A stretch of 52,206 nucleotides of DNA from Clostridia bacterium (lineage in GTDB: Bacteria > Bacillota > Clostridia > Oscillospirales > CAG-272). Shown one piece after another: positions 1 through 8,099 of the stretch (its first letter is position 1; the number at the start of each line of letters is the position of its first letter). The position numbers were made by a program, and so were the translations under genes. The notes beneath the pieces are model-generated. The model had not been told where the DNA came from. It searched no databases and saw only the letters and a list, made by a program, of their open reading frames with translations. Where the stretch lies: NCBI GenBank assembly GCA_017462545.1, contig JAFTQX010000022.1:1-52206 (forward strand), written 5' to 3'.

Positions 1-13
1 AAACGGTTAAGGC

Positions 14-35
14 GGACAGTCGAGGACGCCTGTCC
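14..35. repeat. small intergenic hairpin
   Basis: GGACAG (14-19) and CTGTCC (30-35) form a 6-bp inverted repeat around a 10-nt loop. It resembles, in type only, the dispersed hairpin seen at 29637-29657. The rest of positions 1-118 shows no gene I can support. Confidence 0.35.
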
Positions 36-118
36 CTACCATGAAACCCTATTTTCATTGTTTTGCCTGTTTTGCAGTAGATGGCTCTCGGGGCACGTCC
101 TGCTCTGTAATCAATTTT

Positions 119-268
119 TTACAACCTCGGGAAGACAAAGTGCACCTGCCGCACGATGTCAGAGCCGCTTGGCTGCGCGGTGGCGGGCAAGAGAAACAGG
201 CAGATCAGCAATGCTAAAATCAGCCCGCAAAGAAAATAAAGAAACCATGTTGGTGCCGGCGAACGCAT
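119..268 (-). CDS. small putative membrane or secreted peptide, 49 aa
   Basis: I do not recognise this small open frame. ATG at 268 has a GGGAGGAGG-type ribosome binding site 7-8 bases upstream, which is the main reason to believe it is translated. The product begins MRSPAPTWFL and carries a run of about 20 hydrophobic residues (roughly 8-28, ending LLPATA), which could be one membrane helix or a signal peptide. A short polar tail follows and ends in FPRL. It is transcribed away from the gene at 391, so the 120-base gap holds divergent start signals. Nothing in the sequence gives a function. Confidence 0.4.
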   Translation of the reverse strand: MRSPAPTWFLYFLCGLILALLICLFLLPATAQPSGSDIVRQVHFVFPRL

Positions 269-325
269 AGAATTCCTCCTCCCGTGTCTTTAAAAATATT
301 CTTTGCAAAAATGTACAAATTATGC

Positions 326-354
326 TTGCAATTTGCAACGCATTATTGTATAAT
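326..354 (+). promoter_or_regulatory. sigma-A promoter for the DUF4956 operon
   Basis: TTGCAA (326-331), a 17-bp spacer and a perfect TATAAT (349-354), about 37 bases before the ATG at 391. Confidence 0.7.
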
Positions 355-390
355 ATATCCGTATATTGCAAGAAACGAGGAGGATGCCCT

Positions 391-609
391 ATGACAGAGA
401 AAAACAAGCACACGCGCTTGCGTCGCCCGGTGTACAAAACCGTTTTCAGCGTGACAGAGGAGCTGTATGACAGCCCCGATGCTGCCACCCCGGTCTTTTC
501 CCGTACGCTGCGTGGGCGGTTTCGTATCGATCTGCTTCGCACACTTTGCATCGGAACCATTGTCCTGTCTTGCGCTGCCGTTGCCGGCCTCTTGGCCGGT
601 GACCGTTAA
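391..609 (+). CDS. small single-pass membrane protein, 72 aa
   Basis: The ATG at 391 is chosen because AGGAGG lies 7-8 bases upstream; an earlier in-frame ATG at 322 falls on the promoter. The first about 48 residues are polar and basic (MTEKNKHTRLRRPVYKT). One hydrophobic segment follows at about 50-69 (LLRTLCIGTIVLSCAAVAGL). This suggests a cytoplasmic N-terminus and a C-terminal membrane anchor. It is first in a three-gene plus-strand operon with the DUF4956 protein (47-base gap) and the Cthe_2159-like protein, so it probably acts with them. The family is not recognised. Confidence 0.65.
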   Translation: MTEKNKHTRLRRPVYKTVFSVTEELYDSPDAATPVFSRTLRGRFRIDLLRTLCIGTIVLSCAAVAGLLAGDR

Positions 610-656
610 AACATAAGTCCCGACCCAGGTCATCGGGAGAGTGAGGAGATTCTGTT

Positions 657-1331
657 ATGTCTTTTTCAAGCTTGTTTCCTACAAACATCGTTTTTGACGC
701 GGCAGATGTTTTGATCTGCCTTGGTGCTGCGCTGTTGCTCGGTCTTCTGCTGGCCGTTGCCTATATGTTCAGCGGCGCGTATTCCAAGAGCCTGGCAGTT
801 TCTTTGGTATTGATGCCGGCAATCATTCAAAGCGTTATTTTGTTCGTTAACCAAAATTTTGGTGCTGCGCTTGCGGTGGGCGGTATCTTCGCGCTGATGA
901 ACTTCCGTTCTGCTGCCGGTACGGCACGTGAGATTGCAGCGATCTTCTGCGCCGTTGCCGTTGGTATCTCGGTGGGTATGGGCTATGTGCTGTATGCTGC
1001 CATCCTGACCGTGGTGCTTGGCCTGGTGATGGTCGTTCTCGGCCTTACTCCCTTTGGTGAGGATGCCGGTCTTGACCGTGTACTGAAGATCCTGATTCCC
1101 GAATCGCTGGATTATACCGGCGTGTTTGATGATGCCTTTAAGACCTATACGCGTAAATACAATCTGGAGCTGGTGCGTACCACCAATATGGGTAGTATGT
1201 ATGAGCTGCGTTACAAGGTAACCTTAAAGGATCGCCGTAAGGAAAAGGCCTTTATGGACGCGCTGCGTGAGAGAAACGGCAACCTGCCGATCACCTGCGC
1301 CATTACCATGCCCAAAAAGGACGAACTCTGA
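657..1331 (+). CDS. DUF4956 integral membrane protein
   Basis: This is a 224-residue member of the DUF4956 family. About four hydrophobic helices fill residues 15-135, and a soluble C-terminal domain of about 85 residues follows. The family signature MNFRSAAGTAREI is at about residues 81-93. Homologues are usually found in operons with a VTC-type polyphosphate polymerase domain, CotH-like kinases and Cthe_2159-like secreted proteins. Here only the secreted protein (next gene, 41 bases downstream) is present, and no VTC gene is seen. The biochemical role is unknown. It acts in the cytoplasmic membrane, and the C-terminal domain ending NLPITCAITMPKKDEL is likely cytoplasmic. Confidence 0.85.
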   Translation: MSFSSLFPTNIVFDAADVLICLGAALLLGLLLAVAYMFSGAYSKSLAVSLVLMPAIIQSVILFVNQNFGAALAVGGIFALMNFRSAAGTAREIAAIFCAVAVGISVGMGYVLYAAILTVVLGLVMVVLGLTPFGEDAGLDRVLKILIPESLDYTGVFDDAFKTYTRKYNLELVRTTNMGSMYELRYKVTLKDRRKEKAFMDALRERNGNLPITCAITMPKKDEL

Positions 1332-1372
1332 TCCTTGTGGACAATGCCCGCATACGGGCGAAGGAGTAAGCT

Positions 1373-3184
1373 TTGAGTAAAAAAATCGTATGTGCTGTTG
1401 TTGCGATCCTGTTGGTCGTAGCAGCGGTTGTATTACTGCCGGGTGGCCTTGCACGGCTGCAGGGGGGCGTTGTTCCTCCCTCGCCCATTGTTTTGCCCGA
1501 GAGCACATTGACGGCTGCGGAAATTGAGATCGCGGCCGATGACGTGAACCCTGCATGGATCGCGGCCACGGCGGTCAGAGTGACCCTGGAAGGTGAGCGC
1601 ATGTCGGTGCAGGGCGTTGGTGCTACACTTTCCGAGGATGGTCGTGTGCTTACCATCCGTCAGAACGGTACCTATGTCTTCAGCGGCGAGATGTCTGATG
1701 GGCAGATTGTGGTAGATGTGGCAAAGGGGCGGGTAGATCTCGTGTTTGCCAATGCCGATCTCTGCTGCCGGCGTTCTTCGCCCATCTACGTTCGGCAAGC
1801 CTCTTCTGTCCGCGTGATTGCAGAGGCCGGTACGGTCAATCAGCTGAGTGACGGTACGGAATATGATTATATTGATCCCGTTTATCTCGAACCGGATGCC
1901 ACCATCTTCTCTGAGGATGATTTGATCCTTTGCGGAACGGGGGAGTTAACGGTAGAAGGCAATTTCCGTGATGCCATTCACGGCAAGGATACCTTGATCA
2001 TCGCTGACCTTGCGCTGAACATTCGCGCAAAGGAGGACGGCATCATTGCCAGAGATGCGCTGCTGATGCGCGGTGCTACGCTGGAGGCCGATTGCAAACG
2101 AGATTGCATCAAGGCCAACAATGTGGAAGCGGGCTTTGGTTACATCTATATCGAAAGCGGCGTTTATCGCTTGACGGCAGGCACCGATGCCATACAGGCA
2201 GCGGGCAGAATGCTGATAACAGGTGGGGAATACCATCTGCTTTGCGGTGGCGGCTATGTGTATCCGCGCGGGTTGGAAAGCCGCAAGGGCTTAAAGGCCA
2301 CCTCGGAGCTGGTCGTTTCCGGTGGCAGCTTTGAGATTGATTCGTCAGATGATGCCATTCACGCCGATACACGCGCAGCCTTAACGGGCGGCAGCTTTTC
2401 GCTCTACGCGGGTGATGATGCCATTCTGGCAACAGATCTGTATATCGGCGGTGGCGAGATCACCGTGCGCACCTGCCTTGAGGGCATGGTGGCCGAGCGG
2501 ATGGAGATTGCAGGCGGTAAGACCAGCATCACCTCCCAGATGGATGGTGTGAATGCGCGTATCCGTGCGCTGATTGTTGATGAGAGCTTTGATCTTTACC
2601 CCGATGATGCGGTTGTGGAAGCACCTTCCACGGCACAAATGTATATCACGGGCGGCTCGCTCGTTGTCAATGCCGATCGCGATGCGCTTTGCGTGCGCGG
2701 CAGTATACAGATGAGCGGCGGTCTTGCGCTGCTGGCAGGCCCTGAGTTTACGGGTGGCGATCCGCTCGATTGTGACGGCGGCTTTACCATGACAGGCGGC
2801 ACGCTGGTTGCCGTTGGCAGAACGACCTATGTTCCCGCGCTGACCGAGCAATCTACTGCCGGCGTGGTAGAAGCGACCTTTTCCGAGGTGCGCACGGCTG
2901 ATACGCCAATTGCCTTGCAGCAAGGGGCAAAAACACTGATAACGGCTGTTTCGCCCCGCGCCTATTACAAGATGGTCATCTTTTCTCCTCTGCTGCAGGA
3001 GGGGGGCGCCTATGCGTTGCGTGCAGGCGGCGAGGTACCTTCGCTTGATGATCGTATCTTTTTGGGGGCCGGTGCGGTCGGTGGCAGCACCATTGGCAGT
3101 TTCCTGATGAGGGATGGATTTGTTTCGCTCACCGAGGGTGGAAAGACCTTCCCAGATCACTATTATGAAGAAGAAATCCTATAA
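1373..3184 (+). CDS. secreted carbohydrate-binding domain protein (Cthe_2159-like beta-helix)
   Basis: The 603-residue product starts at TTG 1373, chosen because GAAGGAG sits just upstream and the frame opens with MSKKIVCAVVAILLVVAAVV, a signal peptide or N-terminal anchor. From about residue 180 it carries irregular repeats rich in D-A-I-H, D-G-I and D-C-I-K motifs (for example GNFRDAIHGKDTL, SDDAIHADTRAAL, GDDAILATD). These are typical of the Cthe_2159 family, whose founding member is a calcium-binding beta-helix that binds acidic polysaccharides. Substrate binding here is inferred from the family. It is the last gene of the operon with DUF4956 and ends at a strong two-way terminator. Confidence 0.82.
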   Translation: MSKKIVCAVVAILLVVAAVVLLPGGLARLQGGVVPPSPIVLPESTLTAAEIEIAADDVNPAWIAATAVRVTLEGERMSVQGVGATLSEDGRVLTIRQNGTYVFSGEMSDGQIVVDVAKGRVDLVFANADLCCRRSSPIYVRQASSVRVIAEAGTVNQLSDGTEYDYIDPVYLEPDATIFSEDDLILCGTGELTVEGNFRDAIHGKDTLIIADLALNIRAKEDGIIARDALLMRGATLEADCKRDCIKANNVEAGFGYIYIESGVYRLTAGTDAIQAAGRMLITGGEYHLLCGGGYVYPRGLESRKGLKATSELVVSGGSFEIDSSDDAIHADTRAALTGGSFSLYAGDDAILATDLYIGGGEITVRTCLEGMVAERMEIAGGKTSITSQMDGVNARIRALIVDESFDLYPDDAVVEAPSTAQMYITGGSLVVNADRDALCVRGSIQMSGGLALLAGPEFTGGDPLDCDGGFTMTGGTLVAVGRTTYVPALTEQSTAGVVEATFSEVRTADTPIALQQGAKTLITAVSPRAYYKMVIFSPLLQEGGAYALRAGGEVPSLDDRIFLGAGAVGGSTIGSFLMRDGFVSLTEGGKTFPDHYYEEEIL

Positions 3185-3227
3185 AAACAGCGTGTCCCCG
3201 ATCCGCAGATCGGGGACACGCTGTTTT
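3184..3227. terminator. bidirectional terminator between converging operons
   Basis: A perfect 20-bp stem (3184-3203 with 3208-3227) has a CGCA loop, with A and T runs at the two ends. It serves the Cthe_2159-like gene (+) and rpmF (-). Confidence 0.9.
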
Positions 3228-3238
3228 CGTGCTATGAC

Positions 3239-3424
3239 TTACTTTTCAGCCTTTGCTACGATGGTTTCACCCTTGTAAGAGCCGCAGTTCTTGCAAACGT
3301 GATGGGCAAGATTCATCTCGCCGCACTGGGGGCACTTTGCAAGCGTGGGGTTTTCCAGTTTCCATGTGCTGGAGCGTCTGGAATCTCTGCGAGCCTTGGA
3401 TACTTTTCTCTTCGGTACTGCCAT
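3239..3424 (-). CDS. rpmF: 50S ribosomal protein L32
   Basis: The 61-residue basic protein opens MAVPKRKVSKARRDSRRSS, the standard bL32 start, and has two cysteine pairs, CPQC and CKNC. It is therefore the zinc-binding form. L32 is a component of the large ribosomal subunit. It lies 64 bases downstream of the DUF177 gene on the same strand, the arrangement usual in bacteria, and is presumably transcribed from the promoter at 4104-4132. Length and sequence are normal. Confidence 0.97.
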   Translation of the reverse strand: MAVPKRKVSKARRDSRRSSTWKLENPTLAKCPQCGEMNLAHHVCKNCGSYKGETIVAKAEK

Positions 3425-3488
3425 TTCGGATACACCTCCTGATTTCCTTTGCGCGTGGGCGCGTCATATTTTCATTTTTAGAATAACC

Positions 3489-4043
3489 TTATGTTTCGTC
3501 CTCTGACTTGTCTGCTTTATGCCGTTCAAGCCATGCGGCCAACGGTGCCAGACGCGGGTCGGTCTCTTGCTTGCTGCATTGGCAGGGGCCTTCATTCAGG
3601 CTCTTGCCGCATTGCGGGCAAAGCCCGGCGCAATCCTCGCGGCACAAAAGCTTGGAAGGAAACTCGAGTGTCAGCATCTCCAAAAGCTGCTCGTCCACAT
3701 CAAGAAACCCGTCTTCTACGATCACGTAATCATCGGCATCCTCTTCTGCAATGTTGGTAAGCAGCTTTGCCGGCGCTACCGTTTTTTCAAAACGGAAGGA
3801 GAATGTGCCGGTTACGTCTTCCAAGCATCTGGCGCAAGGAGCAATGTAGGGGATCGCAGCAGAAAGCGACATGCGCATATACCCGGCCGTGTTTGTGATC
3901 TCCCCCTGCACCTGCAGGTCGCTTGGAAAGCGAACGCCGTACAAATTGGGAGCCATATCCTCCTCCGCGGGTGGCGGGAGAAGAAAATCAACAGGCAGGA
4001 TACGTATGTTTTCCGCCAGCAAAGGGCGCAGATCCAGTTTCAT
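3489..4043 (-). CDS. DUF177 / YceD family protein
   Basis: The 184-residue product starts at ATG 4043. The open frame extends six codons further, but AAAGGAGGGC sits directly before 4043 and would be coding with the earlier start. Two cysteine clusters are visible: CARCLEDVTG in the middle, and C-REDC-A-GLCPQCGK with a following CQC near the C-terminus. These are typical of the YceD family. Members are almost always next to rpmF, as here, and are linked to ribosomal RNA or large-subunit maturation; the exact activity in Clostridia is not established. Confidence 0.88.
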   Translation of the reverse strand: MKLDLRPLLAENIRILPVDFLLPPPAEEDMAPNLYGVRFPSDLQVQGEITNTAGYMRMSLSAAIPYIAPCARCLEDVTGTFSFRFEKTVAPAKLLTNIAEEDADDYVIVEDGFLDVDEQLLEMLTLEFPSKLLCREDCAGLCPQCGKSLNEGPCQCSKQETDPRLAPLAAWLERHKADKSEDET

Positions 4044-4103
4044 ATGCCCTCCTTTTGGCAAAAAAACGCGCGAAAAAACCGACTTGTCAAAAGTCTACAA
4101 GAT

Positions 4104-4132
4104 ATTATACACAAAACCCTGCAAATTGTCAA
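4104..4132 (-). promoter_or_regulatory. consensus sigma-A promoter for DUF177-rpmF
   Basis: On the minus strand: TTGACA (4132-4127), a 17-bp spacer and TATAAT (4109-4104). Both hexamers are perfect, as expected for a ribosomal operon. Confidence 0.9.
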
Positions 4133-4185
4133 GGTCTTTCTGAAATAAATTCACGGAAAGGTCAAAAAACTTCTGATTTCTTCGA

Positions 4186-4214
4186 TTGACAAAGCGCAAT
4201 TTATCGTCTATAAT
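4186..4214 (+). promoter_or_regulatory. consensus sigma-A promoter
   Basis: TTGACA (4186-4191), a 17-bp spacer and TATAAT (4209-4214), upstream of the gene at 4272 and divergent from the DUF177-rpmF promoter. Confidence 0.88.
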
Positions 4215-4271
4215 AGAGATGGCTATTGCTGAATACGATTTTTTTACAGGATATAGAAAACGGAGGAGTAT

Positions 4272-4919
4272 ATGAAAGAAGCACCAAGCGCGTCCCGTAT
4301 CATCTCTTGGGTGTTAAAGGGGATTTGCTTTCTTGTCATCTTTGGCGTTATTGCCTTTTTGATCATACGCATTGTCATGGCTGACTATTATCCCGCCAGC
4401 ATGAAACGGCTCTACCCAAGCGAGGAGTTGGTTGCCGCATATGAGGAGGACCCCACGCTTGCGATGCACCGCCAGGAGCTGCGTGTTTCTTACGATGATC
4501 CCAATTTCTCGCTCTTTATGGCATCCAATCAGTTTTACTGTCCCAAGACGGGTGAGTTTCAGATCACGCTGCGCTATAATGTCAGCACGCTGGAGGAGAT
4601 GCAAAAGGATTTTGCCCTGGCTGAAATTCCGTCGCCTGACCCAGCGCTGTTTGATATTTCGCTTGTGGATAACAGCGGTCATCGTACCCCGCTTACCTGT
4701 GTATGGACAGAAAGCAAGTTTATGTATCAGTACATGAAGCTGGTCACCTCGGATGTGGATTTTGCAAAGGATCCCGGCTGGATCCGTGTGGAGATCTACT
4801 ATAAAGATGCCGTGGATTATGCCGAAACGCCCTATTCGTGTATTCCCGTTTACGAAAAGGAGCTTGTTGAGCGCGATTTGGTGTACACCCTGCAGGAGGA
4901 GGATCTGCTTCCATGGTAA
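4272..4919 (+). CDS. hypothetical membrane-anchored protein
   Basis: The 215-residue product has a strong RBS (CGGAGGAG) before its ATG. One hydrophobic segment at about residues 10-36 (IISWVLKGICFLVIFGVIAF) is followed by a soluble domain of about 175 residues with a net acidic C-terminus. The topology suggests that this domain faces outward. I do not recognise the family. The stop overlaps the start region of the next gene, so the two are translationally coupled and probably form a membrane pair. Its own consensus promoter indicates steady expression. Confidence 0.75.
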   Translation: MKEAPSASRIISWVLKGICFLVIFGVIAFLIIRIVMADYYPASMKRLYPSEELVAAYEEDPTLAMHRQELRVSYDDPNFSLFMASNQFYCPKTGEFQITLRYNVSTLEEMQKDFALAEIPSPDPALFDISLVDNSGHRTPLTCVWTESKFMYQYMKLVTSDVDFAKDPGWIRVEIYYKDAVDYAETPYSCIPVYEKELVERDLVYTLQEEDLLPW

Positions 4920-5428
4920 TGGAGGAGCTTCGCTATACGCCGCGCCCTGTGAATCACCATGCGCGGGCATTATCGCTCGTCCTGCTAATTGTTGGGGCGC
5001 TTTTGTTCGTTTCCTCTATTCCCATGCCGGCCTATGGCGGTATTCTGCAGCTTTTGGCTCTTGTGCTGATCGTCGGCGCGCTGTTTATCGCCTATAAATT
5101 TATTCTTTCTACCTATACATATATCCTGACCGACCCGGGCAACGGCATTCCTTGCCTGCTTGTGGAGCAAATACAGGGCAAGCGATCAAGCTTGGTTTGT
5201 CATTTGCCGCTACACGCGATTACGCGCATCCTACCCGCAGAGAAGGAACCGCCGCGCGGCAAAGCACATGTCTATGTGGCAACGATGCGGGGCGGTTGCT
5301 ATCAATATGTATTGGGGCGTGTAGACGGCACAGATATTCTTTTGATGCTGGAGGCAGACGAGACATTCATGGCGGCACTTTCTCAAGCCGCGGTTGATGC
5401 GCGACGTGCGCATGCAGAAGAGGAATAA
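4913..5428 (+). CDS. hypothetical two-helix membrane protein
   Basis: The 171-residue product overlaps the previous gene. Either ATG 4913 or ATG 4919 (TAATG overlap) could be used, and an extended AGGAGGAGG lies about 11-18 bases upstream. Two adjacent transmembrane helices occupy roughly residues 20-63. A cytoplasmic domain of about 100 residues follows, ending in an alanine- and glutamate-rich tail. The family is not recognised. The two-helix-plus-domain layout recalls small PH-like bacterial membrane proteins, but no motif confirms that. Confidence 0.72.
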   Translation: MVMEELRYTPRPVNHHARALSLVLLIVGALLFVSSIPMPAYGGILQLLALVLIVGALFIAYKFILSTYTYILTDPGNGIPCLLVEQIQGKRSSLVCHLPLHAITRILPAEKEPPRGKAHVYVATMRGGCYQYVLGRVDGTDILLMLEADETFMAALSQAAVDARRAHAEEE

Positions 5429-5433
5429 TTTCG

Positions 5434-5470
5434 GCTCTTTTTCGCAAACAGCGGAAAAGAGCTGTTTTTT
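5434..5470 (+). terminator. intrinsic terminator
   Basis: GCTCTTTTTCGC (5434-5445) pairs with GCGGAAAAGAGC (5451-5462), with one G-T pair. Six Ts follow at 5465-5470. Confidence 0.82.
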
Positions 5471-5487
5471 GTGAAAAAAACAACCCC

Positions 5488-5516
5488 TTGACAAATGAAG
5501 GATTGTGTGATAGAAT
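5488..5516 (+). promoter_or_regulatory. sigma-A promoter for the CapD-like gene
   Basis: TTGACA (5488-5493), a 17-bp spacer and TAGAAT (5511-5516). Confidence 0.82.
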
Positions 5517-5573
5517 GAGAAAAAGACTTCTGCGTTTTGTATTGAGATATTATTTTGAAAAGAGGCGATCTGA

Positions 5574-7400
5574 TTGAATCGCATATTGCGTATCATCATG
5601 AAAGTTGCTTTGGATATGGTGGCAGCCCTATTCATGGCGGCTTTTTCTATGTATTTGATTGGAGAGGGCTTGGCTCCCGAAAAGGTGCAGACGTATCTGC
5701 CGGCGTTTTTGTCCTCGCTTGGTGTCTTGTTCGTGGCCACGCTGTTATTTGGCGTATATAAAGGCTCCTTCCGCTTTGCCGGCGTGATGGAGGGCATCAA
5801 TGTGTTTTTCACCACCGGCTGCGTTTTTGTGGCATCTCTCATCGCTTGCGCAGCTTGGGAGCTGAACGTTCGTTTTGCCATCTGTTATTTCGGAACGCTG
5901 ACCTTTGCTATGCTGGCCGTGCGGTTCTTGTGCCGGTTTTTGCGATATCTTCGCCGCGTTCTGCGTGGAACGACAGCCGAAAAGAAAGCGGTTATCATTG
6001 TGGGGGCCGGTGAGGCAGGGCGTATGCTCCTGCGTGAGATCCGTACCTCGGAATATGTGAATTACCGTCCTGCTTGTTTTTTGGATGATGACACGAACAA
6101 ACACGGTCTGCTAATCGACGGCGTTCCGGTTTATGGCGCGGTTGATTGCGTCAAAGATGCAGCAGAGCGTTTCCATGCTACAGAGATCTTTGTTGCCATG
6201 CCGTCTATGTCGCGCGAGATTGTTCGCGGTGTGCTTGAAAAATGTCGTGATAGCGGCGTACATACCCGCGTGCTGCCCGGTGTTTACCAGCTCATGAACG
6301 GCGAGGTGTCGATCGGAGCTTTGCGTGAGGTCAGCATTCTTGATTTGCTGGGGCGCGACCAGATTACGGTCGATCTTGGCGAGATTATGGGCTATATTGA
6401 AAACCGTACGGTTCTTGTTACGGGCGGTGGTGGCTCTATTGGTAGCGAGTTGTGCCGTCAAATTGCAGCACATAAGCCGAAGCAGCTGATCATTTTGGAT
6501 ATCTATGAGAATAACGCATATGACATTGAGCAGGAGCTGCGCCGCAACCACCCCGCGCTTTCGCTGCTGACGCTGATTGCCAGCGTGCGGGATAGCGGCA
6601 AAATGGAGGATGTTTTCCGTACTTACCGTCCGGAGATCGTCTTTAACGCTGCCGCGCATAAGCATGTGCCGCTGATGGAGACAAGCCCGAATGAGGCGGT
6701 CAAGAATAACGTCTTCGGCACGCTGAATGTCGTGCGTATGGCTGACAAGTATGGTGTGCGCCGTTTCGTGCAGATCAGTACCGATAAGGCTGTTAACCCC
6801 ACCAACATCATGGGCGCGACCAAACGCCTCTGCGAGATGATCGTGCAAGCCTACTCTCGTCGCTCAAAGACTGAGTTCGTGGCTGTTCGCTTTGGTAATG
6901 TTCTGGGGTCTAACGGCTCGGTTATCCCGCTGTTTAAAAAGCAGATTGCCGAGGGCGGCCCGGTTACCGTTACACATAAGGATATTATCCGCTATTTTAT
7001 GACCATTCCCGAGGCTGTCTCGCTTGTCCTGCAAGCAGGTGCCTATGCCAAGGGGGGCGAGATCTTTGTGCTGGATATGGGTGAGCCTGTGCGCATCTAT
7101 GACCTGGCAGAGAATCTCATTCGTCTCAGCGGGTTAGAGCCTGGCGTGGATATTGAGATCCGTTGCACCGGCCTGCGTCCCGGTGAAAAGCTGTTTGAAG
7201 AGCGTCTGATGGACGAGGAAGGCCTCTCCACCACGCAAAACGGCATGATCAGCGTCGCACGCCCCATCCTTTTTGAGGAGGAGCCATTCTTTACCGCGCT
7301 TGATCGCCTCTATGAGGCTGCCTATGCCGAGACCGACCGCATGAAGGAAATGGTTGCCGAGCTGGTGCCTACCTATTCGGTCGATCGTGAAAATCAGTAA
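5574..7400 (+). CDS. membrane-bound nucleoside-diphosphate sugar 4,6-dehydratase (CapD/PglF-like)
   Basis: The 608-residue product starts at TTG 5574 (AGAGG upstream), which keeps the first transmembrane helix intact; a later ATG would cut into it. Four N-terminal helices (about 1-130) are followed by a first nucleotide-binding fold with GAGEAGR at 144-150. The catalytic short-chain dehydrogenase fold follows, with GGGGSIGSEL at about 284-293. The STDKAVNPTNIMGATKR segment at about 402 carries the Met-x3-Lys pair that replaces Tyr-x3-Lys in this family. Relatives dehydrate UDP-GlcNAc at C4/C6 as the first step toward modified amino sugars of capsule or glycoprotein glycans. The substrate here is inferred. 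It is a single-gene unit between two terminators, and no glycosyltransferases are nearby. Confidence 0.93.
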   Translation: MNRILRIIMKVALDMVAALFMAAFSMYLIGEGLAPEKVQTYLPAFLSSLGVLFVATLLFGVYKGSFRFAGVMEGINVFFTTGCVFVASLIACAAWELNVRFAICYFGTLTFAMLAVRFLCRFLRYLRRVLRGTTAEKKAVIIVGAGEAGRMLLREIRTSEYVNYRPACFLDDDTNKHGLLIDGVPVYGAVDCVKDAAERFHATEIFVAMPSMSREIVRGVLEKCRDSGVHTRVLPGVYQLMNGEVSIGALREVSILDLLGRDQITVDLGEIMGYIENRTVLVTGGGGSIGSELCRQIAAHKPKQLIILDIYENNAYDIEQELRRNHPALSLLTLIASVRDSGKMEDVFRTYRPEIVFNAAAHKHVPLMETSPNEAVKNNVFGTLNVVRMADKYGVRRFVQISTDKAVNPTNIMGATKRLCEMIVQAYSRRSKTEFVAVRFGNVLGSNGSVIPLFKKQIAEGGPVTVTHKDIIRYFMTIPEAVSLVLQAGAYAKGGEIFVLDMGEPVRIYDLAENLIRLSGLEPGVDIEIRCTGLRPGEKLFEERLMDEEGLSTTQNGMISVARPILFEEEPFFTALDRLYEAAYAETDRMKEMVAELVPTYSVDRENQ

Positions 7401-7456
7401 GCAAGAGGATGTCTCATGAAAATGCAGCATGCATATGCTTTTTTGCGCAGCAAAAA

Positions 7457-7486
7457 GGGCGAGAAATGCTTTTCTCGCCCGCATTT
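7457..7486 (+). terminator. intrinsic terminator of the CapD-like gene
   Basis: GGGCGAGAAA (7457-7466) pairs with TTTCTCGCCC (7471-7480), followed by GCATTTTTA. Confidence 0.82.
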
Positions 7487-7529
7487 TTATGTGTAGCAAG
7501 GGGCTCGGCGGATTTTGAGCAGAAATCTT

Positions 7530-7577
7530 CGTTTTCCACCCGATAGCCGTATTGGCATACGGCGAGGGTGGAAAACG
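7530..7577. repeat. two-tier intergenic hairpin
   Basis: CGTTTTCCACCC (7530-7541) pairs perfectly with 7566-7577. Inside, GCCGTAT (7546-7552) pairs with ATACGGC (7557-7563) around a TGGC loop. No T-run follows on either strand, so it is not an ordinary terminator. Confidence 0.65.
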
Positions 7578-7676
7578 GAGATAGTAAACAAAAAACAAAT
7601 AAAATAGAGAAAACCGTAGGCTTTCTACCTTAGAGCGATGTGAAAGGACGGCTTCTTTGATAGCAAAAGAGAAAGA

Positions 7677-7704
7677 GGGAAGAAATTTTCTTCCCCCCCT
7701 TTTT
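7677..7704 (+). terminator. possible second terminator
   Basis: GGGAAGAA (7677-7684) pairs with TTCTTCCC (7688-7695), followed by a C-run and then TTTTTG. Confidence 0.5.
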
Positions 7705-7759
7705 GTTTACGGTTATGCCAAAATGCGACAGCCTCTTTTGTAACATTTTTGGCAGGAAC

Positions 7760-7788
7760 TTGACAGAGGGGTGATGATGCGCTATAAT
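7760..7788 (+). promoter_or_regulatory. consensus sigma-A promoter for DUF1294-mscS
   Basis: TTGACA (7760-7765), a 17-bp spacer and TATAAT (7783-7788), 21 bases before the ATG at 7810. Confidence 0.9.
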
Positions 7789-7809
7789 AGTAAAAGGAAG
7801 GAGTAGGAT

Positions 7810-8082
7810 ATGCCGTATTTGTATTTGGTCTATTTACTTGCTTTGTCGATCGTGGCATTTTGCCTGTACGGTATTGATAAGTATCGTGCAAAACGCCATT
7901 TCCGACGAGTACCGGAGGTAACCCTGCTATCTTTGGGGTTTCTTGGTGGTGCCGTAGGGGCTCTTTGTGCCATGCAGCTTTTTCGTCATAAAACCAAGCA
8001 CAAATATTTTTATGCTGTCAATTTGTTAGGCATTGTATGGCAGCTGGGGCTATTTGTATTACTCTTTTTAAAAAATATGTAA
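7810..8082 (+). CDS. DUF1294 family membrane protein
   Basis: The 90-residue protein has three hydrophobic helices and the DUF1294 pattern: YGIDKYRAKRHFRRVPEVTL between helices 1 and 2, then FRHKTKHKYF between helices 2 and 3. The function of the family is unknown; many members stand alone or fused to a cold-shock domain, which is absent here. AAGGAAGGAG precedes the ATG. The mscS-like gene starts 17 bases downstream, so the two are one operon. Confidence 0.88.
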   Translation: MPYLYLVYLLALSIVAFCLYGIDKYRAKRHFRRVPEVTLLSLGFLGGAVGALCAMQLFRHKTKHKYFYAVNLLGIVWQLGLFVLLFLKNM

Positions 8083-8099
8083 AAGTGAGGAAAAAGAAA

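Larger units (their letters stand above)
7401..7759. other. intergenic region with several hairpins, no gene
   Basis: These 359 bases contain a terminator (7457-7486), a 48-nt hairpin (7530-7577) with no T-run, and a second terminator-like hairpin (7677-7704). A 26-codon open frame at 7416-7496 runs through the first terminator and is not supported as a gene. Confidence 0.6.

Noticed and set aside
7416-7496. 26-codon open frame with a fair ribosome binding site after the CapD-like gene
   Set aside because: It reads through the intrinsic terminator at 7457-7486 and has no protein-like features; the site may be chance.
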